Assembly (NCBI GenBank): GCA_013400115.1
Contig: VXBP01007509.1
Coordinates: 620,001 to 684,000 of the forward strand
Reading direction: 5' to 3'
DNA length: 64,000 nt
Source of the DNA: Rhinopomastus cyanomelas
Lineage: Eukaryota > Chordata > Aves > Bucerotiformes > Rhinopomastidae
The position numbers and the translations under genes were made by a program. Below, one piece after another: positions 39,894 through 53,000 of the stretch. Within the stretch, counting starts at the first letter, position 1, and each line of letters starts with the position of its first letter. The notes under the pieces were generated by a model. The model was not told the origin of the DNA. It did no database searches and saw only the letters and a program-made list of their open reading frames with translations.

Positions 39894-40713
39894 TAAATTG
39901 TTCTTAACTTGCACCACACGATCCACAAACCTATGGTACTTATTGAGAGGGTGTAGTAGAGCAGTACCAACATGTACTCACCACAAGAGCTATTCGGTGC
40001 TCCTTTAAACCTTCCAAACAAGTACAGGTAATGTTCCTCCCACTCCCACTCAACACTAACTCTTGATAAGAAGGAAGTTTCTCCATGACCTTCATCACCT
40101 CTCCCAGACAAACCCACTTGTGGCCCAAAGAACACTGGCAGTCAATGCCAAGCACACTTTTCCATTTCAGAAGCTTTCCCACAGATTTTCTTTCATTAAA
40201 CCCTAGAATACATAAACTACAAGAACTACACACTTGGATCTCCGGGCTGTCTGAAATTGTGGGAATTGAAATTGCTCTATACAAGGGTTTTTTCCATATG
40301 TGGGTCGAAGAAGATATTCCTGAATAGAGACTTGCCATCTGCCAAGTACCCCTGGAGTTAAGGCCCCAGTAACACTTGAAAGGTTATAGAATTAGAATGA
40401 AATTTGCTGAATAGCTTGGAGAATCTCACGCAGAAACTTCAGATCTTGAGAGCATTCTCAAGCGGATCGATCTACATTTCAGTTCCTTTCTTGCATCCAT
40501 TTCTACGGTGACGCTTAATAATGAGCTGATACATCTTTTCTTTGGACCCACCCTCACTCGTGTAGGTTATAAAATCATGAGATCAGAAATCTTATGCATT
40601 TTACAATGGTTACAAGATAAAAACATCCCTGCCGTACATGGCATTAGGCATACACCAAGACCACAGCATTTGCACATGAGAGAACAGATTTGGCTTGATT
40701 CTAATTGCATAAT

Positions 40714-40789
40714 TTTATTAAAACAAGGCACATATTTTTATTACATTACATTTTACATGACATAGTACATTACACTTCATTTTATTACA
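40714..40789 (-). promoter_or_regulatory. 3' UTR and candidate polyadenylation signals of gene B
   Basis: AATAAA on the minus strand occurs at 40781-40786 (4 bp after the stop), 40737-40742 and 40714-40719. The two distal copies are the more likely functional signals. The UTR is very AT-rich, with repeated ATTACA-type words. Confidence 0.45.
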
Positions 40790-41040
40790 TTATAGTGTTG
40801 CATGTTCATTTTGTTCTATGTTGGCCACAAGATCCTTTGTGTCACTAGTTCCAGGAGCAGCGTCGCTGTTAAAATACAAATTGTTCTCAAAGCTGTCATT
40901 TGTTGACAGTTGATTCTTTCTTCTTTTGTAGAAGAGATAGCCTGCAATGCTACTTCCAGTTAGGGTGAGGATGACAACAATAACTACAATCCCTGCTTTA
41001 CTGTGGTTCAGAGCAGGAGCCTTCTCATCCCTTGTCATTG
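40790..41040 (-). CDS. MRC1: Gene B exon 30: transmembrane segment and cytoplasmic tail
   Basis: Encodes AGIVVIVVILTLTGSSIAGY as the membrane helix, the basic stop-transfer KRRK, and a tail with SFENNLYFNS and NIEQNEHATL, then TAA at 40790-40792. FENNLYF keeps both the FxNxxY endocytosis signal and the Tyr-Phe pair used for endosomal sorting in mammalian MRC1. Confidence 0.96.
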
Positions 41041-44000
41041 CTGAAACAAATACAAAGAAATCAAGAGGATGCTACCTACTCATTAACTGATTATTGGAAA
41101 ACAATTTGCTTAGAAAGCAGGATGCTTAAGGGGGCTCCATTGTTTCAAAACAAAGAGAAGCAATAGACAGCAACATAAAATTAATTGTAAAACTATCCAA
41201 CCCCTAACATCCTATGATCCTATAGCATTGCATGCTGTATCACCATTACATTTTAAACCTGCATTTGGTAACTGAATGGGAATGTTCTACGCTGCAAGGA
41301 AATACTATGCTCCCAGGAAACAACAATGTGCTCAGGTATATCAGAAAATGTAAGAGATGTAATACAGAGTGTGATTTGTTCTGGTTTTGCTTGAAAAATA
41401 ATATTCTTACCTTTTGTAGTCATTTCTTCTGGTGGTATTTCAGCTGCTGGTGGCACTTCAGTTGCTGGCATTTCAAAACACGGAAAAAGAAATATATTAT
41501 TCTGGAATTTACTTCTGTGCTGTTATTTGCAAGTGTGAGACATACAAAAATCATATTCCGATAAATATATGATANAAACACAGTTTGTTATTTGTCTGCA
41601 GTATGCCACCCAGCAAGTATATGGAAAACAGAATTCTTTGGGTTAGGAGGAGGCTTTAACAGCCATCAAGTTCAAGCCTCTTGCAGTGAGCACGGATATC
41701 TCCCATTAGGTCAGGTTGCTCAGAGCCCCATCCAGCCTGGCACTGACACAGGTTGTTCACGGAGGCTGTGGAGTCTTTTGGGGATAGTAAAACATGTCTG
41801 GCATGGTCCTGAGTGACTGGCTCTAGGTGGCCCTGTTTGAGGAGGGCGTTGGAAGGGATGACCTCCCTACAGGCTAAACAAGCAATGTATTTATGGATGT
41901 GAATCTGCTGTTCCTGGAAAGTGTGAGTGAGGCACCCTGAGTGTGACATACCTACACGCTAGTTGTAGTGCAATAAATGAGCACCTGTTGAACTGCAGAA
42001 AACCTCTGTCTGCTTACAGAATAAAGCTGAATTATTCATGGAACACATCCACCATGGAATTTCAAATTAATATGTTAAAAATTACCTCAATATGTGGAAT
42101 AAAAATTATTCTACTGGAAGTTTCCCATCACAGTTTCGAGGGTTTTGAGGGAAAAGAAAAAGGCATGGCAAGTGCAACTAAGTGAAATCAGTCTCCTTCA
42201 CTGGAGATGTTTAAAACCTGCTTGGATGTGTTCCTGTGTGACTTGGTCTAGGTGATCCTGCTGTGTCAGGGGGATTGGACTGGATGATCTTTCGAGGTCC
42301 CTTCCAATCCCTAGTGATTCTATGATTCTAACACCCCACTGACTGGCACACAGCAGTAAATGGAGCACTATCACAGCTCTGTGAACTTGTGCCAAGCTGT
42401 ATGTGTACAGCTTAGAGCTCAGTTGTGTCCTGTTCTTGAGCACACAGCTACACAGTCCTTGCTTTGACACTGGGATTTGCCTGACTCCATTCCAGCAACA
42501 CAATGCCTCTGTTTGTCAATCACAACATTAGAAAAAAGGTTGTGAATGGCTACAACTGGCAGCTCTTCAGTATTTCCCGCAGAAGGTACAGTCATCACTA
42601 GAAGCATCTGAGTAAGTAAGAATAGTTTTGCATGACAGCAAATTTATAGAAAGGGTAGCAGAATTTCTCTCATTTCCAGTCTTGCAGAGGAAGTGGGCAT
42701 ATTTCAGCTACTACAAGCATTCCACTCTTCTGAGTAAACATTAGTAAGAGATTTTGACATTGCAATACATGCTGGAAGAAACAACTCAGATAACTTTTAA
42801 GAACACACATGCACTTGATGACCTTACTGTCAAGTTGGCATGTTCAGTTGTTTTAGGACACTTTGTGCCTACACTGTTTGCTCTCCACATTCAGACTCTG
42901 CTATTTGCTTTGCAGAGTCCACTGATCTTCTCAAAGCAGGAGGACACATAGATAGGAGGTCCCAGACTGTTAATTAAGTCACAAAGCTATTACATTTACA
43001 GAAACACTACCTCATGCTCACAACATGTATGCACATGAGCCAGTCAGAGGGGGAAAAAAGCAAAAGCAGCTCCCTGAGCTGAGCTGAGCAGAGGGGGTGC
43101 CCTAAGTAAGACATTTTCAAATAGATTTGATGAATTTGTGTGTGCAAAGCACACTGCTAACATCGTGATTACTCAACAGTTACTGATGCAGAATACACAG
43201 GCTTGTTAAGTGTACACCTTGGGTATGGTTAGGATAGAACACAACCTTTGAAAACAGTTCTGAAGGGGTGTAAGCACTAGTCAGAGCTTCTACTTTCTGA
43301 GCAGTTACCGTGTCTTTTTTGTCGGCGTGCCAATGTCCATCCCTCGGCATTTGTAAAGCCTCAAAACACTCAGCTGAAATGTACTCTGTGTTATCAGCCC
43401 CCTACCAATACTAGCACAAGAAGCACACCGTACGTAAAACAAAACCAGAAACACAGCACTTACTTTTTGCCTTTTTACAAACATAACCTTTGTAGGAAGA
43501 GCAATAGATATTATTCCAGTAGCCAGAGTTTGCGTACATTTCAACACAGTGCTCGTTTTGTTGAGGGGAAGGCTCGCCTACATTCCAGTTGACAAAACTC
43601 ACTGCAGTGTTGTCCAGCCACAGCCATTCTCCTAGTTGGAAAAACAGTGAATACAGAACAAGAAGACACTATTTGATTCCATCTTCACACGGTATCACAG
43701 TACATTAAGAATTGGAAGGGATCTCGAAGGATCATCTAGTCCAATCTCTCTGCCAGAGCAGGACCACCTAGACCAAGTTGCACAGGAACATGTCCAGGTG
43801 AGTTTTAAACATCTCCAGAGAAGGGGACTCCACAACCCCCCCGGGGAGCCCTGCTCCACATTTATTGCCTTCCTGAGAAAATCTAGGTGATGCTGCTGTG
43901 GCAGGGGAATTGGACTAGATGATCTTGCGAGGTCCCTTCCAATCCTTAATGATTCTGTGACTATGATCTTCTTGTGGCCATTCTTGGAGACAAAGCACTA

Positions 44001-47000
44001 GACTATTTAGAATTTTGGTCCGACACATCATGTTGTCTTTAAGATTTTACACAACTGATACCACATCAACACCCGGAAAACGGTAGGTCAGTCTGGCTTA
44101 GGATGTTACAAAGACAAGAAAGTTTAACATCCATCTCCCACAAACGAATGCAACAGGGCAGTGTCAATTATTTACTCAGTTCACAGAAGTGACTCATGTC
44201 CAAATGTAATTTATCACCATCAGAATGTTCTTTCAGTAATTTGTGAGGAGCTTTTGTACTACTCTGTTCAAAGCCCTCACTGAAGTCATTCTATGTCCAA
44301 TGTTATTGCATTTCTTTTCAGTTTCTACTCCTTTCCAGTAGCCTTACACACACGATCTTCCCTTTTATAGATCTGCTTCAAAAATCTTGTGATCACTGTT
44401 GTTCAACTAAGCTGGGACTGTCTCTTTCATCCTGTTACTCTTTTCTTCCTTTCTTTCAATAGCATTAATTGTTTGAGTAAATATGCCCCTTGTGACTCCT
44501 AAGTTGTACTCAAGCAAATTCTTAGCATGAAAGGTGTGGTTTGTTTTCTTATAAGCCTTCATATTTCACTGCTCTTACTTTTCAATACCTGCTACCCTGT
44601 GTGTCAGGACATGGCAAGTGGACACAACCACTTTTCCAAACACGTGGAAGTCAGTTTTGCAGTTACTCTGAAATCACAGGCATCGTTACCTAGTAATAGA
44701 AGGACACATCCTTCCTGAAGCAGCTCTCGTGTTTACTGTTTGGAACCCGCACTGGAACTACTTTATAAAACATTGTATGTGTCAACCAGCAAGTAAAGCT
44801 CAGCTTCTCTTTATGTGCTGTTTATAATTTAGTAACTGTTTCAAATTCTTTCCTCCTCTACTGGAAACTTCTCCTTTTCCTGGCTGAGAATTAAGCAATG
44901 TAATGGAATACTTGTCTTCTCCCAAACTGCTTTGTTACTGAGTGTTTGAGTAGACAGTTTAAAAAAAAACCCCAGCTCTCCAAGACTCAAGAGTACTTCA
45001 CCCTGAATCCCTTAAACAATCCTGCAGTCCTACCTCTTGCAGTCATTTGTGCTGGAGCTTTTAATCTGAACAGCACAGGACTGAAGTAATTTTTAGTTGT
45101 ATTATAAATACAGAAATATATCTTTAATTGAATAGTAATTGTGCTAATGGAAAAGCAATAACAATAAAATGTGGATTTAATTTAAGCAGCCTATTGCCTG
45201 TTCTCTTACCTTCCACACAGTGAGGCTGAAAATCAAAAAACCTGCAATACACAATTCCAAAGACACAAACAATTTCAGCTTCAAAGTGAAGCTCTTCTGA
45301 GGGCCAGCTCTAACAGAAGACTGGTGACCAGTCATTCCAGGATGATGATTGCAGAGACTAGGAGTTACGTTAAGACACGTAATTCTCTAAGTCAAAAACT
45401 GGACTATCTCAGTGAGAAACACATCAACACAGGGCCTCTCCACACTTGAGAAAAGCCATTTCACCATGTCTCTCAACTCCCAGCACCATCCTGACGTACT
45501 CTGCTATATGCAGCTTGGTGCCTTACTTTGCGTGAGTGATTTTTCTTGCTTTAAGATGTATTTTCTGTGTCTGGTCTTTCTGTTATATATTATGGGTTAT
45601 TATCTGATTATAATTACCCCACTTGTCCTGTGATGATGTATTACTTTTCTACTTTCACTTTTTCTGTGTTAAAGAAGCATAATGTGACATTTTCACACCC
45701 GTGTCAAACAGCTCATGGCAACTATTCACCAAACAAAAAGTAAAGAAACTACCATCCACATTTCTGTACATTCCTGTCCAAAACGTTGATGTTTTCTCTT
45801 CAAAGGGTTCAATGGCGTAAGCCAGAAAGTTGGCTTCAGCTAAGTCCTCAACTGATACCAAAGAGGCACCTGGAAGACACAGAATAAAAACCAGTCTCTC
45901 AGAGATGTAAATTTTACAGTGGGAAGTATTCTCACTGTCCTGCCAAATACCAGCACTGTTTTTAACGCCGATTATCTGAGCTAAATCCCAGAGACCGAAG
46001 TTGAAGACAGAAACTAACTTTGCATAATGTCTTATGAAAGATTCCAACACTGTTGCTGATGTAGTTCATGTTTCCATGACTCTAGAGTAGCATTTGTTTG
46101 CTTCCTCATCCACTGGGAAACAGCAACATTATTGAACAACAGCTCTAGGAGGAATACAGCAGGCAAATGTGCCAGCCAACATCAATGGCTACTGCTGTGC
46201 TACCGTTTTGAAAACAATAAATAATAAATCAAAACTCTTTGTAAAAAGTACGCATGGCTTCAGCCTGCGCACATCGTATCTTCCTGAACATTGCATAAAG
46301 TTTGCGAGCATTCTGAAGCACAGCCCTTATTTTAGCTCTTTAACTAGGACTTACTTTCCCACCTTCGCTTTGTAGCCATCAGAGAAAGATCATGGTCATT
46401 TTTCACCCAGCTGATGTAGTACCCTGTTAACCATCCACGCACACGGTAGGCATTCTGCTGTGGCTCATGCTGTGCGACACTCTAGCAAAGTCAAGAGCCC
46501 ACAACAGGGAGCCAGGAGGCAAAATGAGCCACTTGGCTTTGTATGGAATGGCACGGGGCCAAAAGCCACTCAAGAGGGAGCTATGCTCGGCTCTTGTTTT
46601 GCTTTGGCTGTTGATTTTGGAATTCATTATTTTCTTGGATAATAAAGACACAGCCAAGAAGAATGAAGATACAAAAGTCACTTGAATCACTGATGAGCTA
46701 CTGATAAAATTCTGTCACAGTTCAGAATCCTGCGATGTGTGAGATACAACTGGAAAATATCCAAACAAAACCCAGAGAGCAAGCAGGGACAGCAAAATGC
46801 AAGAGAACAAAGAACGTTCCTCTTTTTTGCACTGCAGTCTGTGTGTTTTTCTAATGGTTCCTCTTTTGCTGAGTGGTATCAGATGTTTAATTGTTGTGTC
46901 ATAAAAAGGTTCACTGCACATCCACAAGCCATGCACAGAGAGATAATGGCAGCAGTGCCATACTCTTACCACTGTAGCACGATGAATCTCGCATCACTTT

Positions 47001-50000
47001 CCCAGCATGACTGGAGGAGAATGATGCAACGCAGCAACCCTACTTCACTAATGTACTACCCAGCCTGGAGAGCTGTGCCTGTCATTCCAGGTGCATGAAA
47101 GTGCAGTAACCAAGGGGGACATTCAAGCCAGAACACAAATCACACAGCATGCCATGAAAATAAGATCTAGTGATTGCCGTGGCTGAGGCTGACTGCCTCT
47201 GGGTCAAAGGACAGGAAAAAATGCCCATTTTTGTGATCCTCACTCAAGACCACTCTTCCAGTGGTCCCACGCACATGAAAGGCAGCCTGTGCCAGCAGCA
47301 GACAGCGATTTTCAATCTCTTCCCCAATTAAGACAATAACGGGATGCAACGGTCCCATCGCACACGTGGTCCGTCCGTGAAACCAGAAAAAAGCATAACA
47401 CACGTCCAGCTCTCCAGAGTGGAAAAACAGCTCAGAAAGATGGGATTTTTGACTAAGGAGAATTCTTACCTAGTCGAAGACATTCTAAAGATGCCTGGGC
47501 CCAGTTTCTCGTAGATGAAGACTCAATGTAGTAGCAATGACCTCGGAATGGGATCCAAGATTTGTGTCCTTCTAATTCAGGGCATTTTCCTGGAAGCTGT
47601 GGGGGCTCTGTGGGAGCCTGAACTGTTAAAAAAAATATCTTTTTCAAAAAACAAAGCTCAGCATTTAAAGAAACAGCTTCTTATTCATTCTTTTATCATT
47701 AATAGATCACTCTAACTGAATGCTGGAAAACTCACTCAGGTCTTCAAACAAAACAGTCATCTTAGTGATCTACACCTTACACTTACTCGACATCAGAATA
47801 AATAGCAGAGTAATGTGAGTAGGTTTTAAGCAAAATATAACATCTTTAGCTTGGAGAAGAGAAGACTGAGGGGTGACCTCATTAATGCCTATAAATATTT
47901 GAAGGGTGGGTGTCAGGAGGATGGAGCCAGGCTCTTCTCAATGTCATCTAGTGATAGGACAAGGGGCAATGGGTGTAAGCTGGAACATAGGAGGTTCCAC
48001 ATCAATATGAGAAGGAACTTCACAGTGAAGGTGACGGAGCACTGGAATAGGCTGTCCAGGGAGGTTTTGGAGTCTCCTTCTCTGGAGACATTTAAAACCC
48101 CCTGGATGTGTTCCTGTGTGACTTGGTCTAGGTGATGCTGCTGTGTCAGGGGGATTGGACTAGACGATCTTTTCAGGTCCCTTCCAATCCCTGATGATTT
48201 TATGATAACATGATTATTATCAAGTGATGGCTACACTAGCTCTTTCTCAGTATATATTTGCCCTCGCATTAAGCACTTGACCCAAAATTTTAATCTCTTT
48301 CTATTTAGCTCTAGAAATTAAAAAAGAAGCATCTAAGGACATGTCAGCAAACCACCTGCCACTACGAACACTACAAAGACACCCACTGTAATGACAGTGG
48401 TTAAATACAAGTTCTTACCATCAGCTTTTTTGCAAACAGCAAAGTAACTTTCATTGCAGAATCCTGTCTTCCAGGCTCCAGAAGTGTCCAGATAGACGCA
48501 GCCTATTTTCTGCTTTGGCTCCCCTTCAGCCCATCTAGTGTACTTCATTCTCCAGTTGTCAATCCAAGCATATTGCCCATTGGTCTAAGAACAAACCAAC
48601 CAACAGGAATGACAAAGCTTTAGCCATTCGTTCAGCAGCAACAGGGCTGAAGAGGATGGATTCCTATCTGTAAATCTGACAGCACACAGAAGTATTTAGG
48701 TCCAAGAAATGAACTGAAGAGAGATAAAGAGAGGTAATAAGCCTTTCCAGTTCCTGATTTGTCTGTAAGAGAAGCAGCAGTGTACTCAGTCAGTTTGACA
48801 TTCTTACCACATTGCTGTTTAGACCAATCCACATGGGCACGCCATACTTCAAAGTCTTCAGCCACAGGAATGAGTGACTGTAGGGATCTAAGACACTGGA
48901 AAGGTCAAACTGTTCATTTTTGCAGACTCTTTGTGCATCCTCCCATTTCATTTTGGTTTGGATGAAAAAATAACTGCTGTTAGCATAATGGATAATGCTG
49001 GACGGGGAGGAACTTGTAGAAGGCAGCAAGTCAGAATCTGTAAAACAAAGCATGAAAAAAGATGCAAAATTGTTAAGGAAAGGATTAGAATTTCACAGTG
49101 GTTGCCAATAGAATTTTTAAAAGAGGCATTTTGTATTTCATTTCATATCCCTGTACTTCTGACAACCATGGCTTAGAGGTGCTGTTACTTAAGCCAGCGT
49201 CAGCAGTAGAAACCAATTATGAAGCTGCAGAAAGAGAAAGAGGAGCTGCTTAAAGCCAGGTCTGACGTGGTGTAAAGCAGCATTCTGTACAGTTCCATGG
49301 AATGCTGTTACTGAAATTAATTAGGATTAGATTTGGTTACAATTTCTTAAATAAAGTATTTTTTCATCAACATTAATGTTCTGCAGAGACAGTGTAGTTT
49401 TCCACAGAATTTTTTTGACAGAGAAAAGGAAAATCTCTTGAATATCCATCATGTGTTTAAATCCAGATGATCACTGCTTTTTAGTTCTCTATTTTGGATG
49501 TGAATTAGCCCAGTTTCTATGTGGGTGAGTTACAGCAGCACTCCAGACAGTTCCTGCTACATGTTCATTAATTTGAACCTGCTAAAACTGGTGGAGAAAC
49601 CCCAACCCGCTACAATGGGTCACTGCTTTTGAGAACACGTTTTGAAAGCAAACACGTTCAGAAACTGACAGGCAAAACCATGGAGGAAATGCCTCGTTAA
49701 GGGTCACACTAAACAGAAACACATAGGTACAAATTCCAGACCAGGAAGTCAGTGATACAACAGTCACTTGTGAGGGTCAGCTGAGAGCAGTGACTCTAAC
49801 TGGACATCTGACCCTCGTGTTCCCACCTGGAAAGGAATTTATGGATGCACGTTGGAAGTGACATGATTTTGCATCCACACACCAAAACAATTCCCTGAAC
49901 AACCTTAAGTGTTGATTGTGCTTTAGCTAAGAAGACAGGTACCTGCATTAATCTGGCATATATATCCTCGGTTGTTACCACAGCTCTGATCAGCCCACTT

Positions 50001-53000
50001 CCCTGCTTCCTTAACAGGGCTGTTTCTCATGACAACACAATCAGCCTCGAGGCAAAGAGACATAAAATCAGTTACAAAGAGCTAGAAGAAACAAGCACGA
50101 AACTTTTGTCTCCCTTTGTCTTGCCCTTAGAGGCAAGAAATGGCCTGGTTTTACCATTGTGTCCTTGTAACACATAAAAGCACAGGCTTTACCACGTGGA
50201 GGTTCTGTTCCTCTTGTACTTCACAAATTCTTAATGTAGCTTGCTCTTGCGTAACACCGGGTGGGCAAGCAGAACAGAGACATTCTGGTATTTTCCTATC
50301 TGTGGGCATGCAGCATGGAGAGAAGGAAAGCCACAGACAGCTTAAAGGGAAGTGAAATCAACTCTTGTAGGAAAGAGTGGTTAACCTTGTTCCAGAAAAA
50401 ACCCTGGACCCTCAGCGGGCAACAACACTTCTGACATGGTCTCTCCAGCTGTATTGCTGGGGGCAGTAACCTTCTCCAGTGCAAAACTAGAACTGCTCCT
50501 GCCCGAAGGCAGCCATTGATCCATCTGTCCCAACCCAACAGCAATGTTTCAGCATCTCTGACATGGAAGCAACAGCGAGAGCCCGTGTCAGCACATGTTC
50601 AACGGTGATGAGCGCAGAAGGCTGCCGGGGTAACGATGGGTTTGTGCAACGAAGCATCCACATGCACAGGGAATCGCTTCACTGCGAGTGAGAAGCATTG
50701 ATTTAAATCTTTCAAACCCAACACTGCCAAGTATTAACAAGGACGACCTGTTTTTCACTAGGATCAAATAAACTTAAATCTGAAATTTATAAAATAGGGG
50801 CTTCAGGAGTTTTCTCAAAAGACTTAATAGAAGATTTTCTACTTTTCACAACAAGAGAAAAACACATATTGCTCCTCCCAGGAGGAACATTTTATAGAGG
50901 TTTTGTCTTTTCTACTCTGAACTCTCCCAAGTGGTCTCCCTCCATTAGAGACAAGATGCTCACAAGTGAACCAGGGCATTAGACATAAAAATCAGACGTC
51001 TGTAGTAAAAATGAGATTCAAAAGAAATAGAGCTAGTACCGTGGTTCCATATCACAGAACTATCTAAACTCGGTGACCCATCAGATCCATCTGCAGGACA
51101 GCAAAGTAAGAGAAGTTGGTTTTCAGTTTGGTTTTCTTTTTTTTTAAATAAGAAACCAACAGGGTGCTTTTTATAGCAGCGTTTCCTTTCCACAAATGTG
51201 ACCGGCAGAGTTTGCTGCTAAGGCACGGCTGGTTGAAGGGACTGTTAGGAAGTGCCCCTTGCACGCTCCACGACATCTGAGAAACCTACTAAGTTCAGGT
51301 ACCACTGCGACCAGAGGGCGTTCTCGTTTTAGCGTGCTTTTGGGGCAAACATCTCGAGGCAGGAATCCCACTGTCCTCTCTCCCAAAGCCTGTGAGAGAA
51401 CATGGGGTGAGCACAAAAGCAGTGTCGCGTTTGCAGACACAGAACTAAAACCTGAATCTAGTCTTTGTAGGAGTTCTCCACAGATCCCGTCACCAGTTAC
51501 TACAGCGACTGCCTAAGGGCTCAAAACCATTCACTCTCTTTGGATTTCTATTTACACATATGTGAATGCAGTAACTCAAGCAGAAATGTATCTCCAATCC
51601 CAATAAATGCATAAATCCAATCCAAACTGAAATTTCAGTGAAGAACGTTTAGTTGCTATTTACCTGACCATCATATGAATAAAAATCTGCATGTCCTGAT
51701 GGGAAACCTTTGGCCCAGTTTGTAAAGTAAACTCCTGCTCCATCTGTCCAGAGGAACTTGAGTTCATGATTTATGTCATTTAATCCAATCCAAGTATCAG
51801 TAACAAAATCCTTCATATGGAAGGTGAGGAAAGCTAGAGTTAAAAAAGGTGGAGAAAAAGAGAAACACATTTAATGAAGGACAATTTAAATGTCTGGCCT
51901 CTCAGATGGGCGATATTTAATATCTTTTCCTGAAACAGAGAACACTAGATTCTAGATACCAACACAAGGGCATAAGATGAAAAGGAGATGACTTTTGTAT
52001 TTATTGAACAAAGAATACAACTTCAGGGAAAATAGTTCAGCTAAGTACCTAACCTGGTACTGGGATGAGTCTCAAAAGCAAAACCATTTTTGAAGCCTAG
52101 TTCTGCAGCTCTATGTCACACAGTCATGTAGGTCACATACATTTTTGACAACCGCATCAGAGCAGGTTCCCTGCAACAGCATCTGTTGTTACAGACAACA
52201 CCTCTGAGCACCCACCACTTGTGCATCTGCACAAGGGCTGGTGTTACAGGACTGTGAGAGCGTTTCCTCTCTCCCTGGAACACCTGGGAGTAGCCTGCAC
52301 TGTCTTAGCAGGGAGCAGAATGCACAAGCAACAGGCTTAAACTGAGTCTCAACTATCCATCACAAGCAAATCAACAAGCACAGCCTTGCACAGTCCAGGA
52401 AGGTCTTTATATGCCTTCAGTAGAGTGGCTAGATAAAAAAAAACCAAGAGAGCAGGCTAGGCCAGCTGACCACTAATTCGCAATATATCAAAACCCTGAT
52501 AAAAATCAGCATATCATGCTCTTGCCAACTGCTGCAGCCATTGCAATGAGCTTACTTTTCCTGCTAATAACAAATGAATCTCAGTCTGACCCACCAACTA
52601 TTCAACTTCCTTCAGTCTCTTTAAATGAAAGTGACTTACATTTCCAGGAATTAAACCTGTAGATTTATTTACCAAATGTTACTGCAGTTGTACCAGAAAC
52701 TGTACTGGGAACTCAAACCTCTACGCGTGCATTGCCAGCAAGACCAGTGGTTCTGTGCTAACAGCTTTGTCGCTCATTTCTCTTTTACCTAGAATGCATG
52801 AACCAACCATTTGAAATCTGCTTCAGAATTTATGCTGGATAAGGATTTAATTACATTTGAGAAGTGCAACTTCGACCCTTCATCTCTTCACACATGGAAG
52901 ACATTAGTGGCACTAAGTTCATGGCAGCAGTCCACGTGTACAGTATTTACTTGCGGAGACTCCGAGACGTTTGTTTCACAATGATTAGTTTTTCCGTCTG

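Larger units (their letters stand above)
35281..40713. other. Intergenic spacer between gene A and gene B
   Basis: Holds a CR1 tail (35566-35620), an A-rich tract followed by CCCCAAACCC-type sequence near 36950-36980, and the ACTAGT-rich minisatellite at 39664-39893. One 132-codon frame (39940-40338, minus) is open but unrecognised. I see no further MRC1-type exon here, so A and B are adjacent paralogues with no remnant copy between them. Confidence 0.5.
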
